DNA from: Apostichopus japonicus
Lineage: Eukaryota > Echinodermata > Holothuroidea > Aspidochirotida > Stichopodidae
Assembly (NCBI RefSeq): GCF_037975245.1
Contig: NC_092580.1
Coordinates: 27,739,501 to 27,803,500, forward strand
Length of the DNA: 64,000 nucleotides
Direction of reading: 5' to 3'
This document shows, in pieces, positions 12,971 to 27,472 of the stretch. The position numbers and the translations under genes were made by a program. How positions within the stretch are numbered: the first letter of the stretch is position 1; each line of letters opens with the position of its first letter. A model generated the notes under the pieces. The model searched no databases and was not told the origin of the DNA. It saw only the letters and a list, made by a program, of their open reading frames with translations.

Positions 12971-15900
12971 TAAAATGTCTGTTTTTCAATGCCAGTATAA
13001 TTGTTTGAAGAAGTTAAGGTACACAGCGTACGTCATATAGGTTGGGTTCGGTTAGGACTCTTCCCTTGGGTGGACCGCCGCGATCCACCAAACATGGCCT
13101 CACGCAATGGATCCATACACACGCATATAGTTACACGCGGATAGGATACGGCGTATATGTCATCTCAGTATTACTGCAGCATTTCGCTCCAACTAACTGA
13201 TCCCAGCTCTTCCTAAACTGAGCGGCAATATGCAGTCCAAGTATAGATTTTATTTACGTTTTTACAAAAGGACTTTATTTGGTACCCGCTGAGAATCCAT
13301 AAAGGCATAGTTTCATGTGGTTTTATTGGTAACAGATATTCTCTCAGCAGCTGTTTGTCTGGGGTATAAGTATAAGCTACGGTGAACTGACGGGGTTGTC
13401 AACATTGAGTTATCATTGTTAACATTGGAGGAAGAACATTTTCATTCACTGCGGTCGACCGTCGTATGATGATTCACCCCCATCTCTACCATAACCCCCA
13501 CCCCTCCCCTTCGTTACTTCCTCCTTCACCCCTCCGCCCTCCAAACAAAAGTATATCTTCCACTTGTCTTTCCATCGAGACTTTGGGTACAAATTTGCTG
13601 TAAACTTCAAACAAACATAAATCTGGAGAGGCAGGCTTGGTCTAAAGTTTCATCAATATCACGCATATCTTGAAAACTATTAGGGGAAACTTGTAACCTT
13701 TCAAACCAATACTTGAAAGGCTGCTTAAAGTCATAGTGAGTACCTCTCGTTTAATACGTATATGTCATTGTTTGGAAACAATGTGAAAACAATAAGCCTC
13801 AAGTGACGCAATTCCCATCTGCCCAAGCAGCGTCGGTATGTGAAGCTTTCTATGGCAGTGTATCCTTTTGCGAAGCTTTTTAACCATAATAAACTTGGAA
13901 ATGAGAAAGACTGACTTGGTCACTATTATACTACGATGTCTCTTTTCACGTGGGGTGGGTTGAGGTTCGGGTAATGGGGGGGGGGGGCTTTTTTCAGGCA
14001 GTTTGATTTTTGTCTTTAGCGTTTAATAATCACTTCCTCGGTCGCTCATATCCATACTAAATGTTTTTGTTTGTGAAGGAATTTGCTTTCGTTTGTTCCT
14101 GGAAATGCATTTCCCTGCTGATATAGGCTTAAATTGATATTGGTGATATTGGAATTCCGTTGTGAAGAGGCCTGTTATTATTTTTACAATTACTTACGCA
14201 ATGCCCCCTACCACCATAGCACTACCATCGTCTAGCCCGATAAAACAGGAAACAGAGAGGCAACATCTGGCCCAAAACTTCACCAAAATATGAAATAGAT
14301 ATTTTTGATGTTCAATGAAACATTTGGACCAAAATTCGTGTGCAAATATGTAGGCCTATATTGCGTCCCTTCCGTCTCGGTACCACCATACAAAACGGGG
14401 GGGTGGGTCAAGGGGTCTACAACCCATAGCCCGAGGTCAACTAGGGGGGCCCGTGATCAATTAGAGGACCTGGTAAAATATGGAGGACCCAACGAAATGT
14501 ATGGCCAGGATAAGGAATAATATATTCTCATTTTGATAATATACTTGAATTTTTTATTGAAAAGTCATAAAGGGGAGTGGGGGGGGGGGTGATGACATAA
14601 TTTTCCCATCTGGGGGGAGATAATTAAAATGGGTGACATTTAAGTACTTTGGGATGGATTAACAATAACGAATGATATAATGAGCCAGCTTCACACAATT
14701 ATCTAGTAACTCCCTAGATCTCCCTTGAATTCCTGCCTCAGGAATCAAACCAGGAAACTTCTATTCGGGTACTTTGGCTCAAGAGATAGGCATCGCTAGG
14801 CCTAGTAGTATACCGACTAGACTGTTCACATGGATACGGTTAAGTATATGGAGCTGTAGAAAACGCCATCTAATATACGAGAACAATATGTTTTGAGAAA
14901 TGAAACCAGCTATATAATTGTTTCCCATTGAAAACAGACAAAGTAATTATGAAGCCATACAGAAAATTAACATTAACCCGGTATCAGTTACAACGAAATT
15001 AAAGTCCAAATCTGGAATACTTCACATAGCTTCTCATGACCCTGGATGGGGTCATGCTGTGTTAAGACGTTAACCCTGGTTAACCTTTGTTCCGTATAGC
15101 TCATCAAATATCAGTCGGGAGCGTCCGTTTTTTTACCATTGCTCAACATGTAACACTATAAATAGGGGCGAATTTCAAATATTGCCATTGTAAAACAGTT
15201 CAACGTTCCTTACAAACAACTTGGAGTTTCATTTTATTTCTTGACATTCTTAAGGTCATCCGTACATTATAGCCATTCAATTTTTAGCAATGGGAAATTA
15301 GAAAAATTATCATCTAAAAATAAAAAGCTCCCGAAGGCTCTGAACTCTCGATAGGCCTATATATTTTTTTGGCTCAGACATTGTAGATTTTTTTTTTATA
15401 TTTAGCAAACCAATTAAATAACTTCTAAGTTACGAAAAGAGGTCCTATGAGACTATGTCGAACATAGGGAAAGACATGTAAAGTTGAATCATAGGTGACC
15501 AATTTTTGCAACAGACGTCGAAAATCACTTTTTTTTGAGGGGGTACAAAACGTCATGTCAGTAGTCCATGCTACCTTTCATGTATTCTGAGCATCTGTTC
15601 TGACGAGTAGGGGTCTGGTGGGTCGTGATTCAGCACATGAAAGACTGCCGGTTGTTAGCCTAGAAGTTTGCGGACCGCTGCTTTATATGATACTGCTTCT
15701 GTCTGTATAGATTGAATTTTTTGTTTGCTGTTTACTTCATTGAGAGACTTATAACTATTTGTTTCTCTTTTACTAAGGCTTTAGTCACTATAACTCGATC
15801 TCATACTGAAGTTGTTTGGTAGGAAGATCGCCTAAGCCATACATCTGTTCCTCAATTTCCTTTTCACGCTTCGGCACTCGACCCCTCCACTCGACTCCAC

Positions 15901-18900
15901 CCTTCAGAGGCATCTAACTTTCTGGTCCCTGGATTCCCAATGATTTGACCTTTGTACCAAACCGCAAACATGATAATCCATAAACAAGATCAGAATCAAT
16001 ACAATTTTTACACGTACATTAGCACGTGGAAACTTTGTCCGAGTTGTCCCTGTCCTTGCTCGGTAAAATAAAATATATATATTACAGTAGCTGTCGACGT
16101 GAGTTATATGAACGCCTAAATCTTGACTCAGTGCAAAAAAGACGAAAGCCACATTATAATCCACTAGGAATCATCAAATATATGCATATTTAATCCTCCG
16201 GGCCAGCCAATCCGCACGTGAGAGTATTTCTCAAGAGAACTATTTTGTACACAGTTTAGTATGTCGAGCAATGTCATCATGCATGAGACAGCCAAATGAA
16301 TGACGTATCTTGTGGACCGGGGAAACCCTATGGTTAGGTTTAACCCCTAGGGTAAATCCTAACCCTAACCCGAAACATACTGCATCACAAATAGTATCAT
16401 GCAATTCCGTACCTCTTGAGGCAATGCAACTTGCCACATTATAACTTGTGTTGAGAGATGCCAGGGCATTGTATCACGTTATGCTCAAAAGAGCTAACAA
16501 CGTTCGAATGCTAGCGTAGCAAATGTGGTTTAGTAAGAACAATTGAAAAGCAGGGACCCCCGACACAGGTTTGAGATGGGAGGGTGACGGGGAGGGGGGG
16601 GGGTGAGCAACGTTGTTTCACAATGTTAAAACCTCGCAGTAAACTTGGTAAAGTTACCACATTGCCGGACGACCACAACTAAATTCATCCTTTTTATTGT
16701 CCTATTTTGCGTTCAAGAATGTATAATATGGTACCCCATAATGTAATTGTGCAAAACTGACAGAAAAAGAAAATAATATTTTTTTCCCCCTACCAATTCA
16801 CTCATCACCGTATTAGTCCGTTTGCATGTGAGGTGCAGACACCTATCATATACACCATGACATCATGATAGGCGATATCCTAAAGTTATAATCCCTTCCG
16901 AAGTGTGATGTCACGCGCTCCCTTTTTGATTGACATGATATCACTGTGCGTAACTATAATCTCTAACTGGCGTGTGGAGATTGAAGGAATGTTCTGCAGT
17001 AGACTTTAAGTTACGTTAAGGAAAATTTTAACCTATCGCAAAGCTAGGTTAATACTCGAAAATGGATGACTTCTTTCAGTTGTCACTGTAGGGGGGTGTT
17101 TAGGGCCAACAATAATAACACCTACCGGACCAATGCACAGCATGTCAGTAGAATATACTGCATATGTATATACACATAAATATGAAAACACAATAAGCTT
17201 AAGAAAAAAAAAGCTAGATTGAGACTCATAATGGTCAGGTAAGTCCAATTTTTTGTTCTCTTCGTTAAGATTGTGACCTCGCGTCAACGCACTTTTTTCA
17301 TTCATTTTCTGACAATTTAGCATTTATAATATTTCCATTTTGACCTGTCGGACTTTCAATTAAACTTTTATAGATAGTTTCAAACTTTTCACATTACTTT
17401 GGGTATGTTTACACGAATTAACAGACACTGCGGACGGACGGACGGACGCATACACAAATGTGTGCACGGTGGGAAAGAAACGCAACTATGACGGAATATA
17501 GAAGAAGGACAGTGGAAAAAAAAAAAGATTTAGCTATTCTTTCTCTGTAAGCAAAGGTAATTCTTTGATAATAATTTCAATCTTATTGAGTTGATTTAAT
17601 CTGATGGGACGTTTATTTCTTTTGCTTTTCTTTTTAGCTATAAATTTCCGCGAGAAAAGAAAACTTCGAGCAAGTATATACGTTACCTTTTTATTGGGAG
17701 AAATGAAAAAATATATTTTGATCACTTTCTGCTTAAATCATTCACCAGACAATATTATTTCTTTTTGTTAGATAATTAATGGTTGCTTAGTTGATAACTT
17801 ACCCATTTTTATGATCACTTGATTTGAAAAAGAAAAGTATGAACTTTGCAAAGAGAAAATACGAAATTTTATCTTACAATTTTATTCCAGCACAGAGCCT
17901 CGAGATGTGCATCATTGAAGATTACGACAGGTGTCAAAATTGAGGGCGCTCTTTGTTTTGATCGTGGGAGGCTCCTATGCAAAACAACTTTAAATTCCAT
18001 TTCTACAGCATGTATATAACTCTTTATTAACATAACACAGATGGTACAAATGTGTCTGCCTGCCCTGACCAAACAACATTTGATATCATTTTATTGCTTT
18101 ATTTTTCATCACAAAAAATTCCTTTTCATAAGTCAAAAGAAGCTGCGTAGTCAGTTATTAAAGATAAAAAACAAACTGTGTCAGGTATACAGAGGGGGGT
18201 GCGGGGGTCCTCTAGCTTTGTAACTGGGTAACAAAACCTCTCCCATCAATCCAAGGTGTCGAATGAAGACCAAATGTTGTCAAGTCTGTCCTTCTTCAAG
18301 GAGAGACGTGTCTGTCCTCGGTTGGTTCATCCCAGCATATCTCGCAAGAAAAGCGACAAATATTTTCATATTTGGAACTCTTTCTGAATTCTGAAACTAA
18401 CCCCGTAATCTTTTCTTCCCATGAGAACGACGACTTTCTAAGTTTTACAGGTGTCCGCCTACGCCGAGGAGAGCTGTATAAAAGATGTTAGTAAACATGA
18501 ATCTTTCGATGATATCTTGAAATCTATACGTATACATGGTCTGATGTTGGATTTTCATTTCACGATCGGAAAGAATAATATTTCATTCTTTCTTTATACC
18601 TCTTTATGGTATAAATATGTTTATCAACAGCTTAAAATTTTCCGATTGATTATATTCGGCAGACATGGTTACTGTAAACAACATTTATCATACACCAATT
18701 GTATTGACTAATGCACATAAGGCCTATATACTAGCTACATGCAATTATCTTTAAAGAGCCCCCCACCCCACCCCACCCCCGCCCTCCCTTCTCCTTGGCC
18801 GTACACCAATACCAGCGAAAGCAACACTCTTTGAGGGATTCCAGAATAATCACTTTTTGTTCAGCATCAATTTTCTTGCTCATGTGAGTGAATTTTACAA

Positions 18901-21529
18901 ATTTAGCTCCAATTAGAGGGAAAATGTCCTCTGCTTTAGCGCCACTTTGCGTGAAGCCATTGTTCGATAAATATTTTTAAAAATCCCCCCTTAACCGAGT
19001 AATCTTTCTGGACACTCTTAAACTATGGGTGTTTCACTCTTTGGAATAAGAAGTTAATGTACAAAGTGCCCGGACAGGACTCGACTGATGTCAGTAAGAA
19101 TGAGGCTGTTATACAATATGTCGTTCCACCCACTTTATATGCCCCTTCACTATGCGGACACTATGCCTCTTCACTATACCCCTTCACTATGCGGACAGTG
19201 TTTTGGAGATGCTGGCAAGGATAAGGGTGTCGAGAAAATATGATCAGGACATTCAATATTGTAGCATTTCATCATAAACAGGAATAAAATTCAATCGTGT
19301 AGCATATAATCATAAATAGAGATGAAACAGAAGAGTCTGTGTATACACAATTGGTGTACAAAACATGATTTGGTAATAATGTAACATTACTGCTGTCACG
19401 AACGGTAAAAAAAAAACATCGCCATAATTCGAAGATGTTCATAATACCATAAGGGTACACGCGCTAAAGAATGCTCTGTTTGTATATAAAGTAGGATGCA
19501 TATACAACCAAAATTTTTGGGGGGTAAAAATTTGGCCCCTAATAGCAAACAAATTTCAGGCGTTTAGATATTAATTACCTAAAACTGATAAAATCAGTTA
19601 CAAACTTCCCACGAGTCTCCTACAAAGACTAAAATAATTGAGGTGGACAAAAACTAGATATTATCTAAATAAACTAGGTTGGGAGGCACAAGGACATACC
19701 GGGGGTTTGATAAAAACGGGTTGTCGAAAATCTTTCACGAGTTTAATCGTTCCAGACATTGTTTGTTAGTGAGCGTTTACCTCCGTTTACCTCTTAATTA
19801 TTGACCGCCGATCATCAAAATATTTGAAGTATGAAATCTTATATTTACGGTTGCATTGTATTTAAAGCCGTTTTTCAAAGAAGAGATTTGAATGCGCGGC
19901 TTGTTTTTCTTCATTGCTGATATTTACTAAAGATATTAAAATCAACAAATGAAGCATATTTGAAATTTCTGTCGGTTTTGTAGTGTTTAAATATCTTCGA
20001 TATTGTTTAGAAAGAAGACTAGCCAATAATTCAAAGATGATAACTAGTTTTTGTATAGACTCAATTGTTTTGAGAATATCGTCGATCTTTGACCTTATGA
20101 TACAATAGTTGTTTGTTTATTAAACCAACTTCTTTCAGATCAAAACAATAACAATCTAGTTAACTTGACTGAATTTGCTAGAAAATTGGAACTTTCAATA
20201 CATTAATATTGATCATAATTGTTCTTCCGAAAGAAATGTTTTGGCATGTATAACGATTTCAGACAAGTTGGTTTATACGTCTTACTGCATGTGTTATATT
20301 CATACGGTATATAATGTTGTCAAACGTTATATGTGTGTCCTGTTGTATTATGATCATGCAGAGAATACGCGGTTGTTCAAACGTTCGTGGTATATTTACT
20401 TAAGATATTAAAATCAACAATTTAGGCATAGTTGGAATATCTGTTTTCTTTATGGTTTAAGTATTGACGCATTTAGAAAAAGGTCTATTTACATCCATGA
20501 AATAATAACAACCCATTATTTATTTGACCGTGAAGTTGTATATAATCTTCATTTACTTAGCATCAAATTAAAATGTGATGGGGGAAGTTAACAACAATTA
20601 TCGTGGACAATCGTGCGTCAACATTTTTTTTCAATTAGATTTAACTTACTGTAGTTTACTTTAAGTGGTCTTATTGTACTATAGGTTGTATGACGTCATC
20701 CTTTGTTTTACTACATTCTTGTAACTTGATGTTTCTCAGAAGACATGCCGAGCAAACCACTACAGTTTTTTTTTTCTGTTTATACTAAATCAGTTTATAT
20801 TTTGTTACCAGGCGTGTGGACCTAGCTATAGCTAAAATATACCTCAGAATGCATCATTTCACAAATAAAAGTTATTTTGATTGGTAAGGGTCCACGAGAT
20901 TCGCCTACATGGGAGCGGGCCTCAACGACCCCAGGGCTACACCCCTTCCTCTTCTTATAACTCCTGGCTCCTCCCCCAGCATGCATTGACCGTTGTTTTT
21001 TTACCCATGAATTCAGTGAACACGTACACTATATTGACCGCACTGGTAGCATGTGTATTGTGTAATATTATATTATATTGTGTAATACCAGAGTTGATAC
21101 TCGGCGTGATTGTTATAGCAATACCAGACTTTAGATCTTGTGCACCAAGCAGAGAACGGTGCTATTTATGCTACAATATTAGAAATATGTCTGCAAAATT
21201 CCTCTGTATATTGAGAGGTGACCCATGCCCTGCATTATAACCATATATAAAAGAAACTGTTATAGCGCCCTATATAAGAGCGCCCTACCGGCATTTTACA
21301 AAAGCGCTCTAAAAACGTCTCTAAGAGTAACCCTAAAACGCACTAAGATTGCCAATGGCAAAGTGGTGGGTATCATCGGTGTACACCACCGTCGTAGTAT
21401 TGAGAATTGCTAACATGATGTACCTCAAAATATCGCCATTTTGAAATAGTGTCATTTCCTCCTTAATGAAATAAACGTAGCGACCTCTCCATAGGACCAA
21501 TTACGAATAGCGATTAACTCCTTCTCCCC

Positions 21530-21573
21530 CACCCACCCACCGCACCCACCCACCCACCGCACCCACCCACCCC
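21530..21573. repeat. CCCACC-type simple repeat
   Basis: Imperfect repeats of CCCACC and CCGCACCCACC. Confidence 0.75.
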
Positions 21574-24500
21574 ATCCACAACCAACCAACCCCTCCTTCC
21601 TTGTCCCACATTCTTCTAACTTGCGTGACGGTAAACTATAATGTTACTTTAGTCGCACAAGTTATACCATTTATCTTTGCTCAATTCCGGAAACCACATT
21701 CAAACATATATAGGCCTAAGAAATAATGTAAACTATTGATAACATTCATGTTCTTCTGGGTCATCGTAAATTCTTTGCAAAAAAAAGTAGTTGCAAAATG
21801 AAAGTAGGTCTATGTGTCGAACATAAATATAGGTCGTACAATTAACATAGCCTAGCCATACCACATCCTTCTGGTTTTGTCATTATAGGTTTCCTCAGGG
21901 TGTCCTTATGGAGTCTGCTTGACTAGGTCACTTATGCGAGACAATATGTATATGAAGAACAGATTACTGACTACATCACGGCGATGGAATTACAAGCCAT
22001 TCCATTTTTTTCTCTCCTTTATGTTGAAAAGATGTACACATATTTATATCCAATTAATATTCCAATATTTGCATTCGTTCAATTACCAACTGTACGCAAC
22101 CCTATTGGGCTTTCAAATCACTAGATAACTACTGAATTTAGCTAAAAGTATTGCTTTTTGCGACGTTACAAATGCGAATTTGGTCTTGCCCTTTCTGGTG
22201 TGGTTGTGGTGGTGGGGGGGGGGGGTGAGGGGAGGAGTGATACGCACCTTTATAGTGTATACTTCATCAGGTATAACAACGTCAGCACACATGGTCTTAG
22301 CCAAAATCTCTAAAATCTCTATAAATACCATGTTGGCCTAAGCATGGAAGTGTTACTTCCATGTGTTAACACTGTTATTTCGCTTAACTGGTATATATTC
22401 AAATTGATTGGTGTGTTTGTCAAAAAGAGGGCACTAGATGATTAAATTTCAAGTTCACGTTTTGGAATGGTCGAGAAATTTATGTTTACTTTAAACTGAT
22501 GTAGCCTATATGTTACTTATATCTTTGCTATTCCTTGTAATGAAAATAAGACGTTAGAACCACGATAGAAGTTAGAAGGTAACATTACAAAGAACATTAA
22601 AAAACTTTGAAAAGGTTATCAGAATAGGAATAATTTTCAAAAACAAAACGGAGCGAGGAATATTGACGTTATCAAATCCAGACAGATGAGCACTGTTTGG
22701 ACAAAAGTAGGAGTCTATACTTTCAATTATTTTGTGCATTTCAGTTGACAAATGTTTATTTTATTTTATTTTGTAGTACTGAAGATAAAAAAAGTCTTAA
22801 ACGTTGTAACAATTGTACGTGACCTTAAAATGTTCATCCTTAATATTCATTTAAACCATGACATGTCACTAAAAATGTATAAACAGTGAACTATTCAAAG
22901 AACAATTTTCTTTCCAATTTCACATATTTCGATATTAATAATCTCTTCATTGTTTTAAATTGTTACTAGTCAAGAAAACAAGAAAAATGATTTTGTTTAT
23001 TTTGTCATGCAGGTTCCCCATGATATATATAGAAGACAGAGAAACTTTAGCATGATCAGACAAAACAAAGAGATAAAAGCACTATTGTATTGTATTTTTA
23101 CAAAGGAAAATAAACATCTTAGTAAATCTAAAACAGTAAACAAATAAATCAAAATCTACGGAAACGGTAATAAAAAGCTGTCTTTGATATATAAAACGAC
23201 AGACTCAAAATGTATTCATTTTATAAGAATGGAATACTTTTGTTCTTCAATAAACAGGTCTGTTTTTGTTTTTTATTGTTTCATTTTTTTCATGGTTGAC
23301 AACGGAAGTGGCATAAGAGGTGATCATAAATTGAACAGAGACGAGACACAATTGGTCCTTTGTATAGCTTGTTATAATATATATAATATATTTCAATGTC
23401 AAAGATATACATTTGATTGTATTTGATACTTTGCTGTAACAAGTCAATACTTTCATCCTTTTCTGCGGTATAGGAATGTAGTATAATAAAATGGTATCCG
23501 TTATTTAATTTTAATTTTACAATAAAATGACATTTTTCTAAAATTTCTCGTAAGATTTAACGTATATATCAACTGCTCACAACGGATATTCTGAGGATAA
23601 AATAATATGGTAAAATATTCGGGTTGTCGTGTCTGGATTTGTTATAAAACAAACTTGATGTGTTTGGACGGAATAAAAATAAAACCTTCTTTATTTGTGT
23701 TTGAAGAACATGTCATTAGACAATATGCATGCATATATACATGAAAGTGAAAGTTAAAGGGAACATAAACACACTTAAAGCAGTACATAGGTGTCATATT
23801 GAAAGTTGAACCAACTTATCGCCCGCCAATAGAGGGCGTGAACTACAAAAAAACACGTGATAAAAGATGCCTTCCTCATTAGCCCAATTAGCACCCACAA
23901 CATCCCTGTTTCAGACATAAAATGCTTCATACGTTTTTAAAATTCTCTCTGGCCAGCAGAATTGTGACCTATGGATTTCAAGTTTGTGGTATGTTTCTGT
24001 AACATGAACTTAGCGGGGCTAAAAAAAAAGAGGGTCGCTTTTCGGTTTGTAAGGTGGTTTCGTCACCGCCAAAATAGTACAGGTCGAAAAGAGATAAAGA
24101 GCAATACCGTAAGCTTATAAAGCACCATTACACGCCTTTGAAATTATGACCCAGTTTCATGACATAGCTCTTTTACGCCAAAAGACACGTTTCAATCATC
24201 ACTAAAATTCCTTGTGGAATGAACATTTTTTTCCTTCTTCTTCTTCCAATTGCATGATTGACGTCGCCAATATGATAAAACAAGCTTATGAAAATCGCAT
24301 TAGTGTGATTTACTCAACAAAGGTCTCAAGAGTGTGCATGAGATAAAATATCCGATCAAAAATATGCAAACTATGTACCGGAAAATCTCTTCCCGTGACA
24401 GTTAAAGGCCTTATAGTTCGATGTCATTGTAAAATATTAAGCAGATGAGACAACATATTTGAACCTGTATACAACAACGTCATCACTGAAAAGCTGTATA

Positions 24501-25948
24501 GTTTGCATTAGACACGATCAGCGATATGGTATTTTGTTTACATATCGCCGTTAAATAACCGATGACATTTTCATAAAAACTGCATGAGAATTTCAATGAA
24601 ATTATGCACCATAAAAAAGAGCAAAGATTGCAATAATTGTTTTTAAATTAAATAAAAAATTAAAATAGAAGTAATGCTATGGTTATCATAACAGATCCCT
24701 GCCTGCAAATATTGAGGGGTATTCATGTATGTGTTAATATGATATGACTTGGTCAAATTCACATAGAGTTGCAAGCAAATACAATATGGTGCTTAAAGCA
24801 GTATAAATGTGATTTAATTTTGAATATTTCGTCTTTCGATGATATTTGAGTAAAAGTCTCATCAAATTTTTTTGTTGTAACTTTATATATTGAAGTTTAA
24901 GGGTGACTTGAGGCATAAGCCTTAGTCATGATATGCCATAGTTAAAGGAGGGGGGGGGGGGGGGGTTGGAGGAAGAAAAAAAACTTTTATAACTTTTCTA
25001 TAAAAGGACTAAGAGCTATTGTTTATCCACTGTTTTCTTTCTTTCAAACTGTTTTATCTTAACCAAAACAGTTTCTTTTAACTTCACGAACAACAGAATA
25101 TTCTTGGATGATATTCCACATCTGTTGTCCTCGACAAAGGTGTTGTAATCCATTGTAAAAAAAGTTAGTTGAGGCTATATTAGACTAATGTCTATCCTGT
25201 TGAGTTTTGTTTTTATTGCATCCGAAGAACTGTAACCTAACGATCTGTGTGTTAGACTAAGTGGTCCAGCCACTTTTATTGATAGGATCGTTTCTCAAAA
25301 CTAGAAAGTGGTACAGAATGTATCCTGAAAGACAATCAGTGCTCTTTAGTGGTCAATCAATTATCAAAATTTATTTTGTGCCTAACTTTCACCAATTTTA
25401 AGAATTCATTTTTTTTTGCACTTAAAGCAAAATGTATATTATTCAATTATACTAGCCTCTATTGTCGGTACCGTTCAAAATGATGAGGTGGACGGTCTCT
25501 CTCGTGAATTGAACTAACAAAAACAGAACATGGTTACTTTGATCTATTGTGCGTACAATACATGAATGAACCTGTTGACACTGTCATAGACATATGAAAA
25601 CATGGACAGACAAGGGAAAGCCCTTCTTTGCGAAACCATTCCTTCCTCAGACCCATTGGCGGATGCCATTACAAAGTCTCGACCACAATCATTCTACTTC
25701 TCCCCCTCCGTTTCAAACTTGTCACATGCCGTGACGTTTAAAAGGCTCCATTCATTCGCAAATCGCCAATTTGATTATCGTTGATGCTAAATGTCGCTAA
25801 ATTGATCGTCTGCTAAAGAGTGATTTGTTTTAATCGAAACACCCGTCCCTCGTGTGGTTTCCGGAGCGCTCATTTGCCTGTCACCTTTTACCGTCTCATT
25901 CCGCAAAAATGTCGTAGAGGCTTAGCGTGACACAAAAATCCGTTGTGC

Positions 25949-25999
25949 GCAAGAAGAAGAAGAAAAAAGAAGGAGAAGAACAAGAAGAAGAGAAAAAAA
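25949..25999. repeat. GAA-rich simple repeat
   Basis: An imperfect purine-only tract of GAA units. Confidence 0.75.
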
Positions 26000-27274
26000 A
26001 GCAAATATAATCACCATGATGTATTGGTGTAATAATTTTATCTACGCTTCGAATCTATTTTCATTTCCTTCCTCTTTTAAGCAATATGTGATGTATCAAA
26101 TCAATTAATTCCGACTTTGGGTGGTCTGCAAGATAAGAACGCCACCAAAATGTGCTTATGACTGATGCAGCTCAAAGTGGCTAGGAAAACGGTGGCTACT
26201 GGCTGGTATCGTGTTGTCGGATATTTCTTAAAAATTTATACACTACAATATTTAAATTCCAATTATGAAAGAGCAAGTGTAAGATTTATTATGTCAGAAA
26301 TTGAGAACCTAGATCTTAGTTTAATCTAACAGTTATCTTCATCACGTTATTGGTTACGTTTTTTTTCTTCTTTTCTAACGATTTACAATTTCTGAGGGTT
26401 TCTGTGTTTAAGACCTTTGTTAGTTTTCGTAAGTACTTTACGAAAGTGGGGGTGGGGAGGGACGGTGGGGGACTTGGGTCCAATAACTTCATGAGTTAAT
26501 GGTATGTCCTTCTTAGTTTGTTACTTTTTACTCTGCTTTCATTTTATACATATAGGTCATTGGCCTACTTCTTTTAAAGTATAGCTATATTTAGCAGAAG
26601 GGGGTTTCCCTGAATCATAACCCCCACCGCTGTCCCACCCCGTCCAATGGTAGTACAAAGTTCGTTTTTATTTTAATTCTTTCGTAGAATTTCGATATAA
26701 AATTGCATTAATTGATCTAACTATAGAGGGCGCTAGGCATAAGATACGTACACGTTGCTGCTTCCATACGTATCATGCAGACATAATGGTATAAAAATAT
26801 TTTCAAATTTCACCTTCCATCTGTTGTCATTTTTCTCTCTTTTCCCTCATTTTTGCCTGTCATTCTGCTCTATAGTCTTCTTTTTCTTCTTCTTCTTACT
26901 TTTCTGGAATGTAAGATATAGTTGTTTATATTGGATATTTTTTTATTCTCAAAATTGTTTACGGGATAACTCTGCCCCAGAAAAGTACTTTCTGTGAACT
27001 TTCTGTCAACTTTGTCACGCAAAATGCGGGTCAATCAATTTACGATCTAGGTCTTAAGTGTGTCGTGCCTCTTTGTAAAGACCATAAAAAAAAGTTGTAA
27101 ATTGTAACAAAAAAGCAAATCTTAACCAATTCGGTGATGTTTTAGTCCAAATCCACACCTCTAATACGAAGGTAAACAACACTCAGTTAAAGTCGCATTA
27201 GGCATCCCATTATAAACATGACCAAGACGATACCAACCTTGGACTTTAAATATACCGCTCTGGCAGGTGGGTTT

Positions 27275-27472
27275 ATGGAACGCCATCTTAACAATTTTGG
27301 ATATCTCTAATAATTGTATTCCCGATATCTCTAATTCAATTTGGATATCTCTAAATCGAATTCTTGATATCTCGAATTTAATTTCTAATATCTCAAATAT
27401 GTTTTCATTATTGATATCTGGAAATGAATTATACATATCCGGAAATGAATAAAAGTTATAATGGCGTTCCAT
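27275..27472. mobile_element. Small inverted-repeat element with internal GATATCTC repeats
   Basis: The outer arms ATGGAACGCCAT and ATGGCGTTCCAT are perfect 12-bp inverted repeats 198 bp apart end to end. Between them are about six units of 23-30 bp built on GATATCTCTAATT. This layout (terminal inverted repeats, no gene, internal tandem repeats) suits a miniature inverted-repeat transposable element (MITE). A target duplication is not obvious. Confidence 0.6.

Larger units (their letters stand above)
12971..27274. other. Intergenic, about 14 kb, no gene supported
   Basis: AT-rich DNA with many G or C runs (13977, 14580, 22217, 24949 and others), a short CGGA run near 17437, CCCACC repeats at 21530-21573, a GAA-rich tract at 25949-25999, and a 19-bp direct repeat near 19142 and 19180 (CCCCTTCACTATGCGGACA, the first copy imperfect). 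Open frames reach 119 codons (20881-21240), within chance range for this base composition. A splice-like acceptor before 18451 opens a short plausible reading frame, but no clear partner exon was found. Confidence 0.45.

Noticed and set aside
16325-16375. Telomere-like words (CCCTAACCC, GGTTAGG)
   Set aside because: Only a few short copies in both directions; not an array.
18451-18560. Exon-like segment after a TTTTACAG acceptor (SAYAEESCIKDVSKHESFDD)
   Set aside because: Plausible acceptor but no clear donor and no partner exons on either side.
19918-20460. Diverged direct repeat about 471 bp apart (AGATATTAAAATCAACAA)
   Set aside because: Similarity fades after about 75 bp and no element structure is seen.
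20881-21240. 119-codon plus frame
   Set aside because: No recognisable domain; composition and length fit chance.
27161-27472. 103-codon minus and 61-codon plus frames with DISN/EISEI repeats
   Set aside because: Both arise from the GATATCTC repeats inside a small inverted-repeat element.
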